From positions 62,001 to 126,000 of the forward strand of contig CAVUEG010000008.1 of assembly GCA_963740525.1 (NCBI GenBank): a stretch of DNA of 64,000 nt, read 5' to 3'. The notes below the pieces were generated by a model that saw only the letters and a program-made list of their open reading frames with translations, was not told the DNA's origin and did no database searches. This document shows positions 58,845-64,000 of this stretch, in pieces. The DNA comes from CAVUEG01 sp963740525 (GTDB taxonomy: Bacteria; Actinomycetota; Actinomycetes; Propionibacteriales; Nocardioidaceae). Position 1 is the first letter of the stretch. Each line of letters begins with the position of its first letter. A program made the position numbers and the translations under genes.

Positions 58845-59813
58845 TCACTGAGACTTGGTGGAGTCCTCGCCTGCCAGCGCGCCGGGCATCGCCCCATCGG
58901 GGGCGTCGACAGCCCCGTAGTGCCCGGTGTTGCCGGCGGCCTGCTCGGCCAGCGCCAGGACCGCTACGAGCTGTCCGGTCGTGCCGGTGACCGAGTCGAC
59001 GGTCGAGACGTCCCGAGCGGCCGCCACGTCGTTCTGGATCGCGTCGACCAGCCCGTTGCGACTGGCGGAGCTGACCGGGCCGGCGACCACCACTCCGTCG
59101 GTGTGGGCATCCACGGCCGTCAGCAGGGCGGTGAGGATGGAGTTTTGGGCCTGCTGCTCGGGAGTGTCGGCCTGCCCTTCGCCGGCGACGACCAGCACCA
59201 GGCTGCCGCGGGTGACCGGGTCTCCGGCACTGGACATCAGGCCCGCGGTGTCGAGCCCGGAGAGGATCCCGCCGGAGGACTCGTCGAGCGGAGCCCCGGC
59301 GTCGATCTCGGTGCCGATGGCCCGGGCGATCAGGGCGCCCATCCGGTCGTAGCCGGTCGCCCCGTCCGGCACCGTGACGTCCTTGGTCCCGTCGAGCAGC
59401 TGGCTGCCCAGCTCGTCGACGAGCTGCTTCTGGGCGGGATTCACCAAGTCGTCGCCGACCCGATAGGTGCCCGCGATGGAGCCGCCCGCCTGCTTGACGA
59501 ACTCAGTCGTGGCGGTGACGGCCACGTCCGAGGCACCCGGGAGTACGACGACCGAGATCGGCCGGGAGGCGAGCTTGCCCCGCAGCAGCCCGGGGGCGAC
59601 GGTCTGGGCGAACGACCCGTTGAACCGTGCCACCAGGTGGAGCTCGGAGATCTCCGACTGGAGCTTCGCCTTGCGCTCCCGGTCGGCCGCGACCTGCTTG
59701 ACCAGGCTGTTGTCCACCTCGCCCTTCAGCGGGCCGCCTCCGAGGGCGATGCCGATCGCGAGGGCCAGGAAGACCGAGACGATCGAGACGATGTGGTAGC
59801 GGAAGGAGATCAC
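58845..59813 (-). CDS. MctB/SteB-family membrane protein (Rv1698-like)
   Basis: A 322-residue protein of the copper-transporter MctB family (PF11382). One membrane helix (ISFRYHIVSIVSVFLALAIGIALGG) is followed by a coiled-coil (VAADRERKAKLQSEISELHLV) and an extracytoplasmic alpha/beta domain. In M. tuberculosis the homologue was linked to copper; in Corynebacterium it is SteB, a divisome partner of SteA. GTG 59813 overlaps the steA stop by four bases, supporting the SteA-SteB pairing. Function here is inferred. Confidence 0.88.
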   Translation of the reverse strand: MISFRYHIVSIVSVFLALAIGIALGGGPLKGEVDNSLVKQVAADRERKAKLQSEISELHLVARFNGSFAQTVAPGLLRGKLASRPISVVVLPGASDVAVTATTEFVKQAGGSIAGTYRVGDDLVNPAQKQLVDELGSQLLDGTKDVTVPDGATGYDRMGALIARAIGTEIDAGAPLDESSGGILSGLDTAGLMSSAGDPVTRGSLVLVVAGEGQADTPEQQAQNSILTALLTAVDAHTDGVVVAGPVSSASRNGLVDAIQNDVAAARDVSTVDSVTGTTGQLVAVLALAEQAAGNTGHYGAVDAPDGAMPGALAGEDSTKSQ

Positions 59814-61018
59814 GAGGAGCCTCCGAGCAGATCGGGCATACGGGACCAGACGTCCTGCCACCATTCGTGGCCGATAGGGGTGACGTTGACGGCGATCAGA
59901 AGAGCGATGAGAGCGGCGAGGATCACGACCGCCAGGTGCCAGGTGCGCACCCGGCCGGCGTACAGCTGCGGGACGGCCTTGGCCTCGACGATCTTGGGAC
60001 CGACCCGGAGCCGGGTCAGGAAGGTGCTTGCCTGTCCGGCCCGGTGCCGGTCCAGGAACTCGTCGAGCGTGGCATGGGAGCCGACGCAGATGATCAGACT
60101 GCTGCCGGACAGGTCGGCCAGGAGCATGGCCACGTCCTCGCTGGTGCCGGTGGCCGCGAAGTCGCGGTGCCGCACTCCCAGCCGCTCCAGCCGGTCCGAG
60201 CCGACCACCCGACCCGACCGGTCGGTGTGCAGGACCACGTCCCGAGCCTGTCGCAGTGCCTTGTCGCTGACCGCCGAGGGGCGTCCGGACGCGCCGGAGC
60301 CGGACTGGCCCAGGCCCTGCTCGCCGACCACGACGATGTCGGGTCGGTGGTGGGCAGCGATCAGCGCGTCCGCTCCCCCGTCGACCCCGATCAGCACCGG
60401 CTTCTGCTCGCCGATGTAGCGCCGGAGTCGACGCAGGTCCTCGCGGTAGTCGTAGCCACGGACCACCACCACCGCCGGACGACCGGACATGCGCGTCTTC
60501 ACCGACGGCGCGCCGAGGCCGTGCAGCAGCAGGTCCTGCTCGCGTCGGAGGAACTCCGTGGTGTTGTGGGTGAAGCTCTCGAGCTGGGTGGTCAGGCCGG
60601 CCCGCGCCTGCTCCATCCGAACCCCGATGTCGTCCGCGGTGACGGGGTGCGCCTCGAGGACCAGCCGGTCACCGGCGTACACACAACCGTCCTGGATCCG
60701 GACCCGCTGACCTTCCCTGACCAGGCCGAAGATCCCGCTGCCGACCTCGTCGACCAGGACCACGCCGGCGCGCAGGAGCAGGTCGGGACCGAGAGTGGGG
60801 TAGCGACCCGAGATGCTCGCCGAGGCGTTGATCACCGCGACCACGCCGGCGTCGACGAGCGCTTCGGCCGTCGCACGGTCGAGATCGAGGTGGTCGATCA
60901 CGGCGATGTCGCCGGACGAGACGCGCCCGACCACCGAGCGCGTACGACGGTCCACGCGGGCGGTGCCGCTGACTCCGGGCAGGCTGTCACCGGACTTGGT
61001 ACGCGAGGGGAACTTCAT
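59810..61018 (-). CDS. steA: SteA-like putative cytokinetic-ring protein
   Basis: A 402-residue protein. The N-terminal part is a soluble beta-rich domain (SSGDIAVIDHLDLDRATAEALVDAG). The middle part has the TPP-pyrophosphokinase-like motif GVDGGADALIAAHHRPDIVVVG and ATGTSEDVAMLLADL. One helix (WHLAVVILAALIALLIAVNV) anchors it near the C-terminus. SteA of Corynebacterium acts in cell separation through the RipC-FtsEX pathway. Adjacent to mctB/steB and downstream of recN, as in Rv1696-Rv1698. Confidence 0.9.
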   Translation of the reverse strand: MKFPSRTKSGDSLPGVSGTARVDRRTRSVVGRVSSGDIAVIDHLDLDRATAEALVDAGVVAVINASASISGRYPTLGPDLLLRAGVVLVDEVGSGIFGLVREGQRVRIQDGCVYAGDRLVLEAHPVTADDIGVRMEQARAGLTTQLESFTHNTTEFLRREQDLLLHGLGAPSVKTRMSGRPAVVVVRGYDYREDLRRLRRYIGEQKPVLIGVDGGADALIAAHHRPDIVVVGEQGLGQSGSGASGRPSAVSDKALRQARDVVLHTDRSGRVVGSDRLERLGVRHRDFAATGTSEDVAMLLADLSGSSLIICVGSHATLDEFLDRHRAGQASTFLTRLRVGPKIVEAKAVPQLYAGRVRTWHLAVVILAALIALLIAVNVTPIGHEWWQDVWSRMPDLLGGSS

Positions 61019-61071
61019 GGCGGGGCAATCCTGCCACGCAGGCCCAGCGGATCTTCGCAGCGCACCGGGAG

Positions 61072-62811
61072 TCAGCGGGTCGCGTGATCTACCCCACGCG
61101 CGGTCTCCAGCAGCTCCTGGGCGTGGGCCAGCGCCGTGTCGGAGTCCTCGAGCCCGGCGAGCATGCGGGAGAGCTCACGGACCCGCTCATCCTCACCGAG
61201 GGTCACCAGCCCCGACGTGGTCACCCGGCCGTCGCTCGACTTGCTCACCACGACGTGCCGGTCGGCGAAGGCCGCCACCTGGGGCAGGTGGGTCACCACG
61301 AGGACCTGAGCGTGCCTGGCCAGGGCCGCGAGACGACGGCCGACCTCCACGGCGGCCTTGCCGCCCACCCCGGCGTCGACCTCGTCGAAGACGAAGGTGG
61401 GGACCGGGTTGCTGTCGGCGAGGGAGACCTCGACCGCCAGCATCACCCGTGAGAGCTCGCCGCCGGAGGCACCCTTGTGCAACGGTCGCGGCTCCGCGCC
61501 GACGTTGGCGGCGAGCAGGATCTCGATCTCGTCGATGCCCGAGGACGTGAAGCGCAGCAGCCGGCCGTCCACCTCCAGGCCGGCGGTCGGCTCGGTCGCC
61601 TCGACCTGGCGTACATCGACGATGACCCGGGCGTGCGGCATCGCCAGCTGCCCGAGCTCCTCGTCGACCGCTGCCGCAAGCCGCAGGGCAGCCTCGGAGC
61701 GGGCCGCGGAGAGCTCGGAGGCCAGGCCCGCCAGTCGTGCCCGCTGGTCGGCACACGCGCCCCTGAGCTCCTCGATCCGTTCGTCGGTCCCGTCGAGCTC
61801 GAGCAGGCGAGAGGATGCCTCCTGGGCCCAGGCCAGCACGTCGTCGATGGTCTCGCCGTACTTGCGGGTCAGGCCGGTCAGTGCCGCCCGGCGCTCGGAG
61901 ACCGCAGCGAGCCTGGCCGGGTCGGTCTCGAGCCGGCTCGCATAGGAGGCCACGTCGGCGGCCACGTCCGCCAGCAGGTAGCTCACCTCGGCCAGCCGGT
62001 CGGCGAGCTCGGCGGCCTCGACGTCGTGGTCGCGGACGCCGTCGAGCAGGGTGCGCGCGGCAGCCGCGGCGCCCAGGGCGTCGGGACCGCCGTTCTCGGC
62101 GGAGAGGCTCTCACGCGCTCCCTCGGCCGCTGTGCGCAGCGTGTCGGCGAACCCGAGGCGCGCCTCGTCGGCGGCGAGCTGCACGTCCTCGCCCGGAGCC
62201 GGGTCCACGGCCTCGACTTCCGCCAGCCCGAACCGCAGCAGGTCGGCCTCGCGGGCTCGCTCCCGAGCGGAATAGACGACCTCGCGCAGCTCCGCCTCGG
62301 TCGTCCGGAGCTCGGCGTGCAGGGCGGCGTACCGCGCCAGCTTGGGCTCGGTGCCCGCGAACCGGTCGAGCTGGTCACGCTGGGCGGCCGGGTGGAGCAG
62401 CCGGTGCTGGTCGGACTGTCCGTGGACGGCGACCAGCGGGTCTGCCAGCCCGGACAGCGCGGAGACCGGGACCGAGGCGCCGCCGACATACGCGCGCGAG
62501 CGGCCCTCGCTGGAGATCTGGCGGGCGAGCAGCAGCCGGTCGTCCTCGACCAGGCCCCCTGCGTCCTCCACGGACTGACGAACGACGCGGGCGCGACCGA
62601 GGAGGGAGACCACGCCCTCGACCCGAGCGGCCTTCGCCCCGGTGCGTACGGCGCCCGAGTCGGCGCGACCGCCGAGAAGCAGCCCGAGGGCGGTGACGAT
62701 CATGGTCTTTCCGGCACCCGTCTCACCGGTGATCACGGTCAGGCCGGGGCCGAGCTCGAGAACGGACTCCTCGATCACCCCCAGCCCGGTGATCCGGATC
62801 TCCTCAAGCAT
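61072..62811 (-). CDS. recN: DNA repair protein RecN
   Basis: A 579-residue SMC-like ATPase for double-strand-break repair. ITGETGAGKTMIVTALGLLLGG is Walker A, HGQSDQHRLLHP follows the N-terminal lobe, a long coiled-coil spans about 190-400, and KGASGGELSRVMLAVE with TFVFDEVDAGVGGKAAVEVG give the signature and Walker B motifs. ATG 62811 overlaps nadK by eight bases. A longer reading to 62847 would lie deeper in nadK and is not favoured. Confidence 0.96.
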   Translation of the reverse strand: MLEEIRITGLGVIEESVLELGPGLTVITGETGAGKTMIVTALGLLLGGRADSGAVRTGAKAARVEGVVSLLGRARVVRQSVEDAGGLVEDDRLLLARQISSEGRSRAYVGGASVPVSALSGLADPLVAVHGQSDQHRLLHPAAQRDQLDRFAGTEPKLARYAALHAELRTTEAELREVVYSARERAREADLLRFGLAEVEAVDPAPGEDVQLAADEARLGFADTLRTAAEGARESLSAENGGPDALGAAAAARTLLDGVRDHDVEAAELADRLAEVSYLLADVAADVASYASRLETDPARLAAVSERRAALTGLTRKYGETIDDVLAWAQEASSRLLELDGTDERIEELRGACADQRARLAGLASELSAARSEAALRLAAAVDEELGQLAMPHARVIVDVRQVEATEPTAGLEVDGRLLRFTSSGIDEIEILLAANVGAEPRPLHKGASGGELSRVMLAVEVSLADSNPVPTFVFDEVDAGVGGKAAVEVGRRLAALARHAQVLVVTHLPQVAAFADRHVVVSKSSDGRVTTSGLVTLGEDERVRELSRMLAGLEDSDTALAHAQELLETARGVDHATR

Positions 62812-63745
62812 CGTCGGAGGCCTTGCCACGGCGGCGCTCGCTGGCACCCCGCCAGCCTTCGACGGGCAGGTCGAACTTGGCCACCAGCCGGTCGGTGAAC
62901 GGCGCCTGGTGCAGCCTCACCAGCCGCACCGGGTTGCGGCCTCGTCGTACCTCGATCCGGGCTCCGGGCGGCAGTTCCACGGTGCGACGTCCGTCGCACC
63001 ACAGGACGCCAGCGCCCTGCGTGCGGGCCAGCACCTCGACCGCCAGCACCGAGGAGGGGGCCACGACCATCGGGCGGGCGAACAGCGCGTGGGCGCTGAT
63101 CGGCACCATCAGCAGCGCCTCGACGCTGGGCCACACGATCGGGCCGCCGGCGCTGAAGTTGTAGGCCGTGCTGCCGGTGGGTGTCGCGCAGACGACACCG
63201 TCGCACCCCCACCGCGAGAGCGGACGACCGTCGACCTCGACGACCACCTCGAGCATCCGTTGGCGGGCAGCCTTCTCCACCGAGGCCTCGTTCAGTGCCC
63301 AGGTCGTCGTGACCAGCTCCTTGCCGCGGAACACCGACACGTCGAGCGTCAGCCGCTCCTCCGCCGTGTAGCGGCGGGCCACGATGGACTCGATCGTGAA
63401 CTCCACGTCGTCGGACTCGGCCTCGGCCAGGAAGCCGACGTGGCCGAGGTTCACACCCAGCAACGGGGTGCCGACCTCACGGGTCAGCTCGGCGGCTCGC
63501 AAGATGGTCCCGTCCCCGCCGATCACGACCGCGAGCTCGCAGCCCTCACTGGCCTGGGGGCCGGCCTCCACGGTCTCGACACCCTCGGGAGCCGGGTCCA
63601 GGTCGTCGTACTCGTCCTTGAGCAGGCGTACGGCGATCCCGTGCGCGGCCAGCGACGTACAGAACTGGCGGGTCACCTCGCGGGCCTCGTCCCGACCCGT
63701 GTGGGTCAGCACCAGCACGCGTCGGGGCGTCGCGTCGTCGGTCAC
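62804..63745 (-). CDS. nadK: NAD kinase
   Basis: A 313-residue enzyme making NADP from NAD and ATP or polyphosphate. LAVVIGGDGTILRAAELTRE has the GGDGT motif, LLGVNLGHVGFLAE follows, and TWALNEASVEKAARQRMLEV has the NE/D motif. GCDGVVCATPTGSTAYNFSAGGPIV is the substrate loop. It overlaps recN by eight bases and tlyA by four, as in the Rv1694-Rv1696 cluster. Confidence 0.97.
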   Translation of the reverse strand: MTDDATPRRVLVLTHTGRDEAREVTRQFCTSLAAHGIAVRLLKDEYDDLDPAPEGVETVEAGPQASEGCELAVVIGGDGTILRAAELTREVGTPLLGVNLGHVGFLAEAESDDVEFTIESIVARRYTAEERLTLDVSVFRGKELVTTTWALNEASVEKAARQRMLEVVVEVDGRPLSRWGCDGVVCATPTGSTAYNFSAGGPIVWPSVEALLMVPISAHALFARPMVVAPSSVLAVEVLARTQGAGVLWCDGRRTVELPPGARIEVRRGRNPVRLVRLHQAPFTDRLVAKFDLPVEGWRGASERRRGKASDDA

Positions 63746-64000
63746 GGGCCCACCTTCTCACCCGGCGCCCCCCAGGAGGCGGTGCGGAGTGCCTCCTGGG
63801 CGATGTCGTCATCGGTGACGGTGCGGCCCCCGGCGCGGAGCCAGAGGAAGAACTCGACGTTCCCGGAGGGACCGGGCAGGGGGCTCGTGGTGACCGCGAG
63901 GGCACCCCAGCCCTCGGCCTCTGCCGCCGCAGCGATCTTCGAGACGGCAGCGGCGCGTTGTCCGGGCTCGCGCACCACCCCACCCTTGGGAATGTGCTCC
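63742..64000 (-). CDS. tlyA: TlyA-like rRNA (cytidine-2'-O)-methyltransferase, C-terminal part only
   Basis: About 85 C-terminal residues are inside the window; the rest lies past base 64000. EHIPKGGVVREPGQRAAAVS, GWGALAVTTSPLPGPSGNVEFFLWLR and the ending match the C-terminus of TlyA/FtsJ-type methyltransferases that modify 16S and 23S rRNA. The stop overlaps the nadK start. Identity rests on this motif plus the nadK-recN neighbourhood, where Rv1694 tlyA is expected. Confidence 0.88.
   Translation of the reverse strand, partial: EHIPKGGVVREPGQRAAAVSKIAAAAEAEGWGALAVTTSPLPGPSGNVEFFLWLRAGGRTVTDDDIAQEALRTASWGAPGEKVGP

Overview
The window is a high-GC actinobacterial chromosome segment. The 51.5-64 kb part has the order xerD, ald, NUDIX, pepN, pyrG, mctB/steB, steA, recN, nadK, tlyA, and the 43-51.5 kb part has parA, scpA, scpB, rluB, cmk, der. 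Both follow the block known from Mycobacterium tuberculosis as Rv1694-Rv1713. Codon use, GTG starts and an MshC-like ligase fit a Nocardioidaceae-type organism (Nocardioides or a relative); that family assignment is inference. No insertion sequence, prophage, CRISPR array or rRNA gene was seen.

Layout. 1-6.8 kb: the 5' part of dxr, then gabT, a saccharopine-dehydrogenase-like oxidoreductase, an aminobutyraldehyde-type dehydrogenase and a class III diamine-type aminotransferase, which together look like polyamine/GABA catabolism. 6.8-15.4 kb: a PAS-GAF-GAF-SpoIIE phosphatase, a thioredoxin lipoprotein with a CcdA-DUF427 fusion, small hydrolase/NTF2/DinB genes, and an ArsR-SRPBCC-YciI cluster. 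15.4-26 kb: a sulfur-linked operon (DsrE2-like protein, TusA, four-cluster ferredoxin fused to NrfD, DMSO-reductase-family molybdoenzyme, Mrp) diverging from a rhodanese/metallo-beta-lactamase protein, two DUF202 proteins, an ArsR regulator and a SulP transporter. 26-32 kb: a secreted CocE-type hydrolase, an odd tRNA-Gly, a membrane protein, a two-component system and a MmcQ/YjbR protein. 32-39 kb: a second sulfur operon (SQR-like flavoprotein, single-cysteine DsrC/TusE, second DsrE2), a divergent MshC-like ligase, then a heme-oxygenase-like diiron protein, CDGSH protein and methyltransferase in overlapping frames, followed by a FAD/Rieske oxidoreductase. 39-43 kb: a winged-helix protein, two secreted proteins and tRNA-Pro. 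43-64 kb: the conserved housekeeping block.

How it may work together. The two sulfur operons contain the parts for sulfide oxidation to persulfide (SQR), persulfide handling (rhodanese, DsrE2, TusA, TusE/DsrC), and a cytoplasmic-facing molybdoenzyme coupled to the quinone pool by ferredoxin-NrfD. No dsrAB, sox, hdr or aprAB genes are present in the window. This is the best candidate here for an undescribed system.

Data quality. Seven genes carry about eleven single-base indels (diamine-type aminotransferase, SRPBCC fusion, histidine kinase, tyrA, rluB, ald, NUDIX), and at least four of these are missing bases in C/G runs. Restoring single bases gives full-length proteins, so many of these are more likely sequencing errors than true pseudogenes. 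No stretch over 300 bases is without a gene.
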